NCBI RefSeq assembly: GCF_023898315.1
Contig: NC_064614.1
Coordinates: 495,272,109 to 495,336,108 of the forward strand
Source of the DNA: Schistocerca nitens
Taxonomy: Eukaryota > Arthropoda > Insecta > Orthoptera > Acrididae
Direction: 5' to 3'
DNA: 64,000 nucleotides
How positions within the stretch are numbered: position 1 is the first letter of the stretch; every line of letters begins with the position of its first letter. The notes under the pieces are model-generated. The model had not been told where the DNA came from and did no database searches. It worked only from the letters and a program-made list of their open reading frames with translations. Shown here piece by piece: positions 38,941 through 49,947 of the stretch. A program made the translations under genes and the position numbers.

Positions 38941-41275
38941 ACTTATATCTCGCATGACTGCGCTTGTGAACGCCTGGATTAAAAGTAGTACCAGCACCTT
39001 ACCCTATCCAGTCATAAATTTGAAGCTTTTTTTAAAAAAAGCAATAGAGATTTGGGTTAACATTATATTGATTTTTTGGGGCGAATGTGGATATAACGGC
39101 AACTATAAGCTGCAATACTGGCGTAGAATATATCACGTACTGATCTGGAAAATTCTCACAATCAGTTTTAAGATTAAAATTTCACTTTATTTCATATTTA
39201 TAACTAAAAACATTTACAGAATGGAACCAGTTAAAAAGGTTGTGCTGACCAGTGAAAATAGAGTAAAGATACAAAATGTCGCCACAATGGGTGCTAAGAC
39301 AAATGGTAGAGACACCGAAAATGTCGATCATATCGACGGCAGCTGGGAATATTACACAAATTCAGTTTCTGCTGATGACGATAATGTCTTACGTCATGAC
39401 GCTACCATGCTCACGCTAGACGAGACTAGTACCCATATCTCACAGAGAGCATTTTCTCGCTTGAAGCCATTGAAAGACGCTCTAGTACGGATTCAGTAAA
39501 TTTCAGTTTCTCCATGTCACGAGAACTTGTTTCAAATTTGACGGAACATGACACGGTGGGTATCCAAGTCACCTGCTCGGTCATATACGGGAGAAACTGA
39601 TCGCATCACCTGAAAATGATATACAGTATTTTTTATCCTAGCCGATTCGATTGAAGTAATGTGTGAAGAGGGGTCGTCGCAACCACAGAACATTAATATT
39701 CAGTGTGCGCCTCCGCAAAATAGCCAACAGAAGAATGGGAACGGTGGCAATAACCAAAACGGTTGGCACCCATTTGCCTCGTGCAACTACAATGATATAA
39801 GAAATAATTATGGTAACGGAGGAAACCAAAAGTACAAACGAGGCTTCAAAGGTAATCACAAACAGCATTGCAATAGACCTGCTAATGCTGAACCGAGGGG
39901 CTGTGGCCAACAAGTTCACTATGCAACCCCAGCAGGTGGCAGTGACCAATACAGTTACTGGCAGGAAGCAACCGTAAACAGAAAATCCGGGGATCTTTCA
40001 CCAGGGAATTAGAATGAACGGAATAAAAATTATACATCCATTGGGTGTGAGGGTCAAGGAGAATTTCATAAAGGATATGAATTAGTGAGGTCAAACCGAC
40101 AACGTCCACGATAAGCCCTAACCGCAGACCAATAAAAGGGGTGAGGGCATGCAGTTTATTCCAGATTACTTTCTCAGTCATGACAAAGGGGTAGGGACGA
40201 AAGAAGAACTGTGTCGGGAAGGCGTAAACAACTTAGACAAGGATAATGTGAAGTCAGAGCAATCTGTAATGAATTCCCGTGTATGTGATCTACAAGCACC
40301 TGTGGTACTTCAAAAGGGTGCATCGACCAGCTATTTAACGAGCTGCAAAGGCGCTGTTATGTACCAACCTTTCCGGAGCAGAATTATCATATTCTGACTG
40401 CAGTGGGGAGCAAGTCAAAAGGAGTTTAACTTCAGGCCTTAATATCCATTATCATCAGCAGTTTTTCTCCAAAGTGTTTTTTTCTGGTAGTGAGAAACTT
40501 GTAGTAAACTGTCTTATTGAAATGGATACCCTTAGACAATACAAAATACAGATTGACGTACAGCAAGTAAAATGTTTCTTTATAGTCAACGAACAGAGGT
40601 TATCAGTAAATTTAATTAAAACCAACACAACTTAAAATACTCTCAAACCGAGTACTGATATTAGAGTACAGTTGTCTTATCCAAACGTAATGTTTCTTGA
40701 TACGCGAAGGGGGAGCAGCTGTCTGAAGACATGAACGCGTAGACTGTTCGAACCAAGGTAAGTGAATCTGCTTTTTTGTCAGAGAATCGGAAGGAGGAAT
40801 TACAAAGCTTACCACACACTTCAGCCGATTTTACTCATACTGAATTGATGTTTAGAAGCAGAGAAGTCAATCAGTTTGAAAGACCATTGTCCAAGTTACA
40901 CAGGGGATTAAAGTCACTTGAAGAAAAAGTATTCCAGTCTTTGATTAATCTGGAGGAAAAGACTGAACAGAGGAAAAAAATCGTACGACAAAAGATTAGG
41001 GCACACTGTACAGATTCAAGTAGACGAAAGGTTCTTCTACGAACGCACTCTAAACCTACGAAATATGGGGTGCTCAATCGTAAATAGCAGCTTTTGATAC
41101 TGGGTCATTTGTGATTACTAAAATCCTCTATCCAGGCACATATAGACTAGCCTACCATAATAGTGGAAAGGGCAAAGGACTTTATTCACACAAGGATGTA
41201 AGAGAATTTGTACACCAAAAGGATTGCAGGAAGGTCAAAGCACACTTGAAGTACTGTACATGAACAAATGAAATA
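38940..41275 (+). mobile_element. LTR-retrotransposon remnant (gag plus integrase tail)
   Basis: Plus-strand frames at 39222-39499 (MEPVKKVVLTSENRV...) and 39659-40012 (asparagine/glycine-rich, NNQNGWHPFASCNYN) look like a gag region. At 40776-41085 a frame has FTHTELMFRSREVNQFERP and VLLRTHSKPTKYG, followed near 41120-41240 by KILYPGTYRLAYHNSGKGKG and YSHKDVREF, which is the C-terminal end of a Gypsy-type integrase. Reverse transcriptase, RNase H and the integrase core are missing, so a large internal deletion lies between about 40610 and 40780. I could not find LTRs. Confidence 0.5.
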
Positions 41276-41646
41276 TTTCAGTATAATAGATATGTAATAA
41301 TTGTTCGCTTGGTTTTAGGAGAAAATTTTCATTTCATTTATTTATATTTTTTAAATGGAATCAAGGTAATTTATAGTAATTTAATGTCAAAAGGCAATAT
41401 GAAGCCTGAAGATCAGACATGATCGCAGTGGTGTCTATTCATTCTACTACATCCATTTTCCAAATACGATGTGATAATGCACTTGAGATATAAACGCGTG
41501 AAATAGCATTAAGAGAGGGAGAGGACACGCAGATGTAATAGGATAGGTCAGCAACCCCAGGGCATGCGCAGAAATAGCTCAGTCCAACACACAGCTTTGC
41601 GCGCCGGATGCAATGCAAGATTGGCATCTAACGCCAAAATAAGCTG
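41276..41646. other. Unclassified AT-rich sequence
   Basis: Nothing recognised. Confidence 0.4.
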
Positions 41647-41825
41647 CACTGAAGAGCCAAAGACACTGATACACCACGTATGGTTTCGACTAATGTCTGA
41701 AGTTGTGCTGGAGGTAACTGACACCATGAATCCTGCAGGGGTCTCCACAAATTGGTAAGAGTACGTGGGGGTGGAGATATCTTCTTTACAGCACCTGGCA
41801 AGGCATCCCAGGTACGCTCAATAAT

Positions 41826-42733
41826 TTAATTGTTTAATTCATACCTCCACCGCTCAATAATGTTCATGTCTGGGGAGTCTGATGGCCAATGGAAGTGTTT
41901 AAACTCAGAGGAGTGTTCCTGGAGCCCCTCAGTAGGGATGTGGGGTGTCGCATTATCCTGCTGGAATTTCATAAGTCCGTAGGAGTGCACAATGGATATG
42001 AATGGATGAAGGTGATCATACTCGATGCTTACGTACGTATCATTCGTCAAAGTCGTATCTGTACGTATCACGGGGTCCCATATCACTCCATCTGCACAAG
42101 CCCCACACCACTGCAGAACCTCCACCGGTTTGAACGGTCCTCTGCTGATATACATGGTCCATGGATTCATGAGGTTGTCTCCATACCTGTACACGATTAT
42201 CCGCTCGATACAATTTGAAACGAGACTCGTCCGAACAGCCAACGTGCTTACAGTCATCAAGAGTCCAGTGTCAGTGTTGACGGGGCCAGGCGAGGCGTAA
42301 AGCTTTGTGTCGTGCAGTCATCAAGGGTTCACGAGTGGGCCTTCGGCTCCGAACGCGTATATCGATGACGTTTCGTTGAATGGTTCGCACGCTGACACTT
42401 GTTGATGGCCCAGCATTGAAACCTACAGCAATTTGCGGAAGGGTTGCACTTCTGTCACGTTGAATGATTCTCTTCAGCCTTCGTTGGTCCCGTTCTTGCA
42501 GGATCTATTTACGACCCCCAGCGATGTCGAAGATTTGATGTTTTACCGGATTTCTGATATTCACGGTACACTCGTGAAATGGTAGTACTGGAAAATCCGC
42601 ACTTCATCGCTTTCTCGGAAATGCTGGGTCCCATCGCTCGTGCGCCGACTATAACACTACGTTCAAACTCGCTTAAATCTTGATAACCTGCTACTGTAGC
42701 AGCAGTAACCGATCTAACAACTGCGCCAGACAC
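41826..42733 (-). pseudogene. Tc1-like transposase remnant
   Basis: The N-terminus at 42733 reads VRSVTAATVAGYQDLSEFER with a helix-turn-helix (SEKAMKCGFSSTTISRVYRE). The downstream frame 42260-41826 carries KFQQDNATPHIPTEG and WPSDSPDMNIIER, the second and third catalytic motifs. Stops near 42508 and frame changes around 42300 break it. A three-codon loss near HIPTEG shortens the catalytic spacing. Confidence 0.82.
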
Positions 42734-42745
42734 TTGTTGTCTTAT

Positions 42746-42913
42746 GTGGCCGTGCGGTTCTAGGCGCTTCAGTCTGGAACTGCGTGACCGCTACGGTCGC
42801 AGGTTCGAATCCTGCCTCAGGCATGGATGTGTGTGATGTCCTTAATTTAGTTAGGTTTAAATAGGGGACTGATGACCACAGATGTTGAGTCCCATAGTGC
42901 TCAGAGCCACAGC
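42746..42913 (+). mobile_element. SINE-A with exact 15-bp TSD
   Basis: Starts GTGGCCGTGCGGTTCTAGGC (slightly 5'-truncated), B box GGTTCGAATCC, with a small deletion in the tail. Duplication CACTTGTTGTCTTAT at 42731-42745 and 42914-42928. Confidence 0.93.
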
Positions 42914-43044
42914 CACTTGTTGTCTTATATAGGCGTTGCCGGCCGTAGCTCCGTATTCTGCCTGTTTACATATTTCTGTATTTGAATACGCAAGCCAAAC
43001 CAGTTCCTTTGGCGCTTTAGTGTATGTATATAAATATGTGTATG

Positions 43045-43282
43045 TCCGCCCCCGGTAGCTAGGAGGTTAGCACGACAGAATATCAATCGAATGTAAATCC
43101 TAAGAGCCCGGATTCGATTCCCGGCTGGGTCGTAGATTTTCTCCACTCAGGGACTGGGTGTAGTGTTGTCCAAATCATCATCATTTCATCCCCATCGACG
43201 CGCAAGTCGCCGAAGTGACGTCAGATCGAAAGACCTGCACCCGGCGAACGGTCTACCCGACGGGAGGCCCTACTTACACGAC
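43045..43282 (+). mobile_element. SINE-D (tRNA-derived) with exact 12-bp TSD
   Basis: Head CCCCCGGTAGCTAGGAGGTT (A box), B box GGATTCGATTCCC, then GATTTTCTCCACTCAGGGAC, CATCATCATTTCATCCCCAT, GACGCGCAAGTCGCCGAAGT and CGACGGGAGGCCCTA-like end. Duplication AATATGTGTATG at 43033-43044 and 43283-43294. It landed 22 bases from the end of the Tc1-like element. No poly(A) tail. Confidence 0.92.
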
Positions 43283-43294
43283 AATATGTGTATG

Positions 43295-43615
43295 AATGTG
43301 ACAGTGGAATGAATGTTTGTATAGGACGAGATTATAGTATTTAGAATATTGTGAAATGAAATTTAGATCTATTACTGCCAAGGCAAACAGGGGTCAGACT
43401 GGATATCAGAAAGCGGAAGCTACTGATATGTGCACCAAATACAAGTTTCAGGATGCATTTACACGTGATCACGACTTACCTGAACGTACTTCTACAATAT
43501 TTTCTCGGCACAGTCTTCGTAGTACATATTTAATTATATTGTATACACAAGAGTGGTATCCTGAAGATATGGATATAAGTTAGGTGCACTGATTTAAACA
43601 CACTATAGGTTCTTT
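43295..43615. other. Unclassified sequence
   Basis: A 75-codon frame at 43356-43583 has no recognised domain. Confidence 0.4.
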
Positions 43616-43624
43616 CAAATAAGT

Positions 43625-43805
43625 TTTTGGTAAGTACTATGGGACCAAACTACTGAGGTCATCTGTCCCTAAGCTGACATACTACTTAACCTAACTTAAA
43701 CTACACACACACGCATGCTTGAGGGAGAACTCGAACCTCCGACCGGAGGAGCCCGATCGAACCGTGACAAGACGTCCGTAGACCGCGCGGCTACCCCGTG
43801 CGGCC
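43625..43805 (-). mobile_element. Diverged SINE-B relative with exact 9-bp TSD
   Basis: The minus strand starts GGCCGCACGGGGTAGCCGCG, has B box GGTTCGAGTTC, and a body ending GGTCCCATAGTACTTACC. Duplication CAAATAAGT at 43616-43624 and 43806-43814. Confidence 0.85.
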
Positions 43806-43814
43806 CAAATAAGT

Positions 43815-44167
43815 ATTATTGATGGCGTATGACAGTATACTGTCAGAATTCTGCAATTAGTTCAGCAAACATTAAGTAAGTAGTTTCATAAAAATACAAA
43901 TAAGTTGCACAAAGAGTTTACTCAGTAATTTTATGGTGTGTAGACGATGGATTTCAGCAGCAGAAAAAAATGCTTGTTTCCCTTCAGTATCACCACTCCC
44001 TGTAGTTCAGTAGACGCATTCCTTGTATAACTGAGAGAGGCGGGCCTAAACGTAGCTATGTTTGCTTGTGTTGGTTAACGGGTATTGGAGGTTTCTTCTC
44101 CTTCGTTAGCAATCTGGATTTACAGGCACGTGAGTCATATGAAACGTAAGGACAGTAATTATCCACG
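43815..44167. other. Unclassified sequence
   Basis: Nothing recognised. Confidence 0.4.
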
Positions 44168-44470
44168 GCAACGGCCTTTCCCTAGTGGATACACCGGTTC
44201 CCGTCAGATCACCAAGTTAAGCGCTGTCGGGCGTGGCCGGCACTTGGATGGGTGACCACCCGGGGTGCACTCAGCCTCGTTATGCCAATTGAGGAGCTAC
44301 TCGATCGAATACGAGTAGCGACTCCGGTCAAAGAAAACCATCATAACGGCCGGGAGAGCGGTGTGCTGACCACACGCCCCTCCTATCCGCATCCTCAGCT
44401 GAGGATGATACAGCGATCGGATGGTCCCGATGGGCCAGTTGTGGCCTGAAGGCGCAGTGCCTTCCTTTCA
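44168..44470 (+). mobile_element. 5S rRNA-derived SINE
   Basis: ACCGGTTCCCGTCAGATCAC, AAGTTAAGCGCTGTCGGGCG and CACTTGGATGGGTGACCACC match the 5S rRNA internal promoter region over about 90 bases, with GGCC in place of part of the 5S sequence. The body (GAGCGGTGTGCTGACCACAC, CGGATGGTCCCGATGGGCC) matches the minus-strand copy at 23562. Ends are approximate. Confidence 0.88.
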
Positions 44471-45500
44471 TCCTTGAAATTGATAAAACGATTTCAATTT
44501 TTGTTTTACGTCAATAATACTATTGCATTAACTCGAAGATTAAGAGAGGTACCTGCTCGTGACAAATCTGAAAGGTACTAGTAGCCTTCGAATGATCAGA
44601 GAAAATATCAAGAAATGTGTGATTAAAATTTCATAAGATGTTGTTATATACGTCCTAAGGGACATACAATAGTACTGAAATGTTGTTTTCTGCACAAGTT
44701 ATAAATTCTATAATGAATCTAGGTGTGGATATGTATAAATTGTACCATATATGTACCCGACACGTTGATATGGGCTTATGTATGCTTAGATTAAATCAAA
44801 CGACGTTGAACTGTATTGCTTAGTGTTTCAGTACCACAAGGCATAAATGACGGGCCTTCCCATTGCAGCATCGGAAACTCTCAATCACGCACTCGCCTAT
44901 ACGCACTATCCTACGCAGCAGCTCTATGGACATTTTGACGACATTAAATTCGTCGTTATCTAAAAACTGTGAAAACAAACTGTACCACCTAGCCATGTCG
45001 CGCCAACAGTCTAAGGACATGCGCGCGCAACATTGCTTAACGTGTGTGGGCGTAGCCGTGGAAGATCCATGTAGTGGTTACTCCGCAATAATGGATCCGC
45101 GGACTCTAACTTTGAACATGCCCTTTGTCGTGTCATGGATTTGGAAAATTAAACATTCGGAATATGTAAATAATATTGTAAAACAAGATGAAATTTTCAC
45201 GTCAAGGGTATACATTAAAATAAGATCGGCCATCAACAAAGGTACTTTAAACGCCGGTTAGGCTAAAGATATAATGTAAGTTATAACTGAAAATAAAGTT
45301 TGGTACCTTGTGATGCAGAAAGGGCATCGCTACTGTATAAATTCGTCCAATAATCGCGGACTACGCCAGTATACAGTAAGGACCAATTGAATTCAGACTT
45401 ATGCTGGTTTGACTACATGGCTACATGTTTTATTTTTTTTCCATTCATTCGCAACTGATACAAATACTTTGAATCACATTGCGGCACCAGCTGCACTTTT
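44471..45500. other. Unclassified sequence
   Basis: No supported gene. The frame at 44863-45261 (132 codons) has no recognised domain and runs into AT-rich codons. Confidence 0.4.
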
Positions 45501-45519
45501 ATTTTCGATCACTCGATCG

Positions 45520-45546
45520 GTTTCGGCAACCATGGTCAATTTCAAG
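45520..45546 (-). ncRNA. Degenerate hammerhead-like / Penelope-like motif
   Basis: The minus strand reads CTTGAAATTG, ACCATGGT (self-complementary), TGCC, GAAACCG. It follows the same order as the core at 24505 but the first block is altered. It lies about 170 bases from the palindrome at 45715. Confidence 0.35.
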
Positions 45547-45714
45547 TAGTCGTGATTCCAGCGTAGTAGCAGTACACAGACAATCTGCGCACTGCCTCGA
45601 TGCTAGACTCATTATCACTTGGAACTGAATACTTTGTCCATAAAGGACGGCATTACGGGGGCTGTGACTGTTGATAACTGCAAGTAAAACAATGTCTGCG
45701 TCAGCCACTTGTTG

Positions 45715-46145
45715 ATTTTTCCGCTACGTCTTTCAATGGTTTACACCATTATCTTCAACTGCAGAATTGCTTATTTACATAGTTGGCTTTGGTGAAGGGC
45801 ACATACGTCTTTTCACAGTATCAGACCAAGGGCCATGTGGGTTATGTTGCGTCTTTTGCTAATCAGAAAAATTGTTTGTTTAGAAAAGGCAAATTTGAGT
45901 TAAAATATAAATTTCTATCAGTGAATTGTACTTATAGGCGTGGTAGATCTGTTAATAGTCTGTCTTTCCTAAGTAAATAATTTTTATTATCTGCAAAAGA
46001 AGCAAAATATCCTACACTGGCCTTGGTCTGCTACTGTGAAAAGACGTCTGTACTCTTCACCAAAATCAGCTATGTAAATAAACAATTCTCCACCCCCAGA
46101 TGATGACGTAAACCGTTGAAGCGGCGTAGTGGGAAAACAAACAAG
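45715..46145. repeat. Palindrome with about 165-bp arms
   Basis: Left-arm blocks CAATGGTTTACACCATTATC, GAATTGCTTATTTACATAG, ACGTCTTTTCACAGTA and CAGACCAAGG reappear as reverse complements in the right arm (CCTTGGTCTGCTACTGTGAA, AGACGT, CTATGTAAATAAACAATTC, GATGATGACGTAAACCGTTG). The arms are roughly 75-80% identical with about 100 bp between. No coding and no target duplication found. Confidence 0.75.
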
Positions 46146-48169
46146 TGGCTTGGTTGCCAAGGTGAGAAACAATTATAGGGCCTTAATGAACATTTGAGAG
46201 AGAATTAACATCAGTTTTCACTTATAAAATTTCATATAAATTCAGTTTGCGTGTTTTGTAACAGGGCACATTTATATTACGTAACAGTTAACCATTGTGT
46301 GTGCGAAAACCGTTCTGAGCATGATTGATAATCGTTCTTCACATTAGTTTGCGGATAGTTAGACGCACTTTAAATTACTTGATGTCACACACATCAAAAG
46401 TAATTTGCAGAAAAAAATTCATGGTTAGAAATAGGGTAGCAAACGCAATTAGACATTTGAATCTGTAATAGGAATTTCAGAACACTTCTTTCAGATTATT
46501 AGCGAGAGTTCTAGTTACACACTCAGTTTCCCAGGTAATAAGGAAAAGCCTTTTTCAAACTTCCATAATATCCTGAGCTTCCATAATAATCGATATGTGA
46601 TTCCGGAGTTATTGCTTTACTTTCCGTAGCAGAGTAATTAATGGATTCTATTTGTTGTCATATAAATACATAAACCTAATCAACCCACCTATTAAAACTG
46701 GTGAATCCTTGAATACACGAAAAGAGACGCAGATTTTTCGTTTCGATGGCCGTTGAAACTTCAGTTTGGACACGGATGTTCTGTGACGTCTTGATAGAAG
46801 CGTTTATTGACAGAGGATATTTCTTATACCGAGTAATATGACGCGCAGAAGGACTCAGTCAGAAAATGGAATTATGAACATTAACAGTGAGGAAGTTTCT
46901 ACGCAACTGATTCCAGTAGATCCTCCGCAAATAACAATTGTTGCACGTAGTGCTGTGTGATGATTGCATGACGTACCCATTTTGTCGCAATTTTGTGGCC
47001 ATTACCGAATATATAAGAGTTTGACATATCGTGCATGGAGAGATACTGTAGATCTGGCAAATTAAAGTGGTACAAGGTCAAGATATAAATATAGAAAAAA
47101 ATTGCGCGATTTCATTAAGATTGAGTGTGACAATAGAAAGTGCACGTGGTTTTGCCTACCCTAAAAGACGTTTCTAAAGCCTTCCTAACAAAGAGCAGTA
47201 TCACAAGACATATGTTTCTTAACTTGGTGGAATCTTTGCTACCACCACTACTCAAGGCGGCAGCAGCGGAAGTGGAGGAGGAAGAAAAAGAGCAAGGATT
47301 CATTTTCCAACAAGAGGTGAACCTGCAAAGTGACATATGATTATTCGCCATCAGGACAACTTCGATACTTTGTACTAATCAACATCCGCAACTCCTAAGC
47401 CGCCATTATTTGAATACATTGTGTTCCAGTAATGCCCCTTCCACCACTCTATCTGTAGTTACCATTCTGTATAGGTTTTTTTTTTTTTAAGTGAAGCTCT
47501 CTAACATGTACAAAGACTTTCCTGTACCCTCTCCCAATTGAGTAGGTTGAACTTTTCTCTGACAACCCAATGCCGGTTAAACAAACCGCGGACGAATAAT
47601 TCGCCACTTCTTTGAACTATCCTACGAGTATCTCTGCTGTCCATGTAACTGGAAAATATCCGAAACCAAGGAACTTTATTTAAGATTTATCAGACTTGTG
47701 GTTTTTTAATCGACTGTTCAGTGCGTGAATTAAAGTTCTATGGGGTTCTTCCAATAAAAATATGAGCATAACATCTACTTTTCCGTGTGCTTGGTGTATG
47801 TGGTAGTTTCATCGTAAATAACCCCTGACAGATACTGCTAGACACCCGAAGCTCTATTTACTGACAGCCTTGACTGATTGCCAGTCGCACAGTCAAACGA
47901 CACCGGATCATTACGTCTGCTTAGGCACATTACACTAAATTTAATTATTGTTTAGAGAGCTGACAATATTTGCTTCAGGTGCCGAACATCGGCAAGTATC
48001 TCTACGTTTCATAATAACTTGTTACGTAAACATCTACATACACCTGTATACCTTAAGGCCTTCCCATCCCCCCGCTCCCCCCCCCCCCCCCAAAAAAAAA
48101 AAAAGTTGCACCACGAATGAGTTATCCAAATGGGACGGATGATTTATTCAAGAGAAAGATCTGAGCATG
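46146..48169. other. Unclassified, mostly AT-rich sequence
   Basis: This is the longest stretch without a recognised repeat. A 66-codon frame at 47140-47340 contains KAAAAEVEEEEKEQ, but without splice or promoter context I cannot support it as a gene. A pyrimidine/purine run (C11-12 then A12) is at 48079-48104. Confidence 0.4.
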
Positions 48170-48800
48170 TCAATAACGCGTTGTCGCACCTCTGGTCCTT
48201 ATGCAAACAATTACTCGGCTTGGCATTGACTAATAGAGTTGTTGGATGTCCTCCTGAGAGATGTCGCGCCAAATTCTTTCCACTTGGCGCGTTAGGTTGC
48301 CAAAATCCCGAGATGGTTGGAAGACCCTGCCCCTAACGCTCCAAATGTTCCGAATTTGTGGGAGACCGGGAGACCGAGCTGGCAAAGCTAGGATCTGGCC
48401 AGCACGAACACGAGCAGTAAAAACTCTCGCCGTGTGCGGGCGAGCAGTAACTTGCCGTAAAGTAGGACCAGGATGACTTACCACGAAGAACAACACAACG
48501 GGGAATAGAATATCGTCGAAAATACCTCTCTGCTGTGAGGGGAAAGTTTCTACGGCTTGTTTTCGTGCTTGCTAAGCTTTACCTTGGCCGGCAAGGTCGC
48601 GGATCTCTTCTCAGTTGAGAACGTTTGGAGCATTATTGGTAGGACCCTCAAGCCAGCATCGAATTTTGACGATCTAACATGGTACGTGGACACAATCTGG
48701 CACGATACCGCTCAGGAGGGTATCCAACAACTCTATCAATCAATGTCAAGCCGAATAATTGCTTGTATAAGTGCTACACGCGTTGTTGACTTTCCCGTCA
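48170..48800. repeat. Foldback made of two inverted Tc1-like 3' halves
   Basis: Minus-strand coding at 48470-48230 (ARPHTARVF, ALPARSPGLPQIRNIWSV, ISQEDIQQLY) and plus-strand coding at 48600-48790 (VENVWSIIGRTLKPAS, AQEGIQQLYQSMSSRI) are the same part of one transposase in opposite orientation. Nucleotide arms correspond, for example AATAGAGTTGTTGGATGTCC against GGTATCCAACAACTCTATCA. Both lack the N-terminal half. The middle is about 150 bp. Confidence 0.75.
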
Positions 48801-48858
48801 TTAATTCCTCTCCTGCGCCAAACTCATCATCTTAGAAGAGCAACTGCAAACTACGTCC

Positions 48859-49188
48859 TCAATTATTTGCTGGGTATATTCCAATCTGCCTTCCTCTACA
48901 GGTTATAAGCTCTACAGCTTCCTCTAGTATCATGGAAGTCTTAACAGATATCCTAAAACCTTGTTCCTTCTTACTTGTGAGTGTTTTCCAATTACACCTT
49001 TCCTCACCGATTCTGGGGAGACACTCCTCATTCCTTACCTTATCAGCCCACTCAATTTTCAACGTTCTCCTGTAGCACCCTATCTCAAATGCTTCTATTC
49101 TCTTGTCTTCCAGTTTTTCGACAGCCCATGTTTCACTACCATACAGTGCTGTGCTCCAAAAGTACATTCTCAGAAATTGCTTACCCAA
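48859..49188 (-). pseudogene. LINE RT C-terminal remnant
   Basis: The frame begins MGKQFLRMYFWSTALYGSE and continues TWAVEKLEDKRIEAFEIGC and YRRTLKIEWADKVRNEE. This is the region after the RT palm in RTE/BovB-like LINEs. It diverges clearly from the RTE copy at 19784 (compare MYGCEPWTINSLDKKR). No catalytic motif is left. Confidence 0.75.
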
Positions 49189-49196
49189 ATATTGTT

Positions 49197-49325
49197 CAAA
49201 TGGCTCTAAGCAGTATGGGACTTAACATCTGAGGTCATCAGTCCTCTACACTTAGAACTACTTAAACGTAACTAACCTAAGGAATAACACACATTCATGT
49301 CCGAGGCAGGATTCGAACCTGTAGT
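49197..49325 (-). mobile_element. SINE-A, 5'-truncated
   Basis: The minus strand starts inside the B box region (CAGGTTCGAATCCTGCCTCG) and continues through a diverged tail to TTTGAAC. No target duplication is recognisable. Confidence 0.8.
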
Positions 49326-49372
49326 CTTGAATTTCCCTGATCATTTATGTACTTCCTTCTTTTGTCGATCAT

Positions 49373-49900
49373 TTAAAGTATTTCTACTGTTACCCATGGT
49401 TTCTTTGCACTTACCTTCCTTGTACCTATGTTTATCTTTCCAACTTCTGTGATTGCCATTTTTAGATGTGTCCATTCCTCTTCTACTAAACTGCCTACTG
49501 ATCTCTCCACTATCGTTATATATACAGCCTCAGAGAAAGACATTCGCACCTCTTCGTTCTTTAATAGTTCCGTATCCCACTTCTCTTCCCATTGATTTTT
49601 CCTGAGTAGTCTTTTGAATTTAGTTCTACTCTCCATCGTTACTAAATTGTGATCTGAGCCTATATCTGCACCTGTATATACTTTAAAATCCAGTATCTGA
49701 TTTTGGAATCTGTGTAACCATTAGTTTCCATATATACCTGCTCCTCATGTGATTCTTGAACAGATTATTCGCTATTATTAGTCGAATTTTATTGCAGAGC
49801 TTAATTAGTCTTCCTCCTCTCTAGTTCCTTCTACCAAGTAACCCTTTCTTCTGCTCCTTTTCCTACAACCGCATGCCAATCCTCCATGACTATTAGGTTT
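49373..49900 (-). pseudogene. LINE endonuclease remnant
   Basis: Minus-strand frames give a DWHAVVGKG block (about 49885), KVYTGADIGSDHNLVTM-like text near 49665 (the SDH motif of apurinic-type LINE endonucleases) and the frame 49636-49373 (KRLLRKNQWEEKWDTELL). Frames are broken by stops. The enzyme would nick the target DNA to prime reverse transcription. Confidence 0.7.
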
Positions 49901-49947
49901 CTATCTCCCTTTACGTTCTGAATTACCTGGACTGAAATATATCCTTA

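Larger units (their letters stand above)
41647..43022 (-). mobile_element. Tc1-like element with nested SINE-A
   Basis: Left end CACTGAAGAGCCAAAGACAC (41647), preceded by TG rather than TA. Right end reads CACTAAAGCGCCAAAGGAAC on the other strand (43022), followed by TA. Same family as the plus-strand element at 53694. A SINE-A is inserted at 42746-42913 in the 5' non-coding part. Confidence 0.88.

Noticed and set aside
44190..44275. 5S rRNA gene
   Set aside because: Only part of the 5S sequence is present and it continues into a SINE body shared with 23562.
47140..47340. 66-codon glutamate-rich frame
   Set aside because: Low complexity, no splice sites or promoter that I can support.
48079..48104. 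Poly(C)-poly(A) run as a retroposon tail
   Set aside because: No element body could be attached to it and no target duplication is visible.
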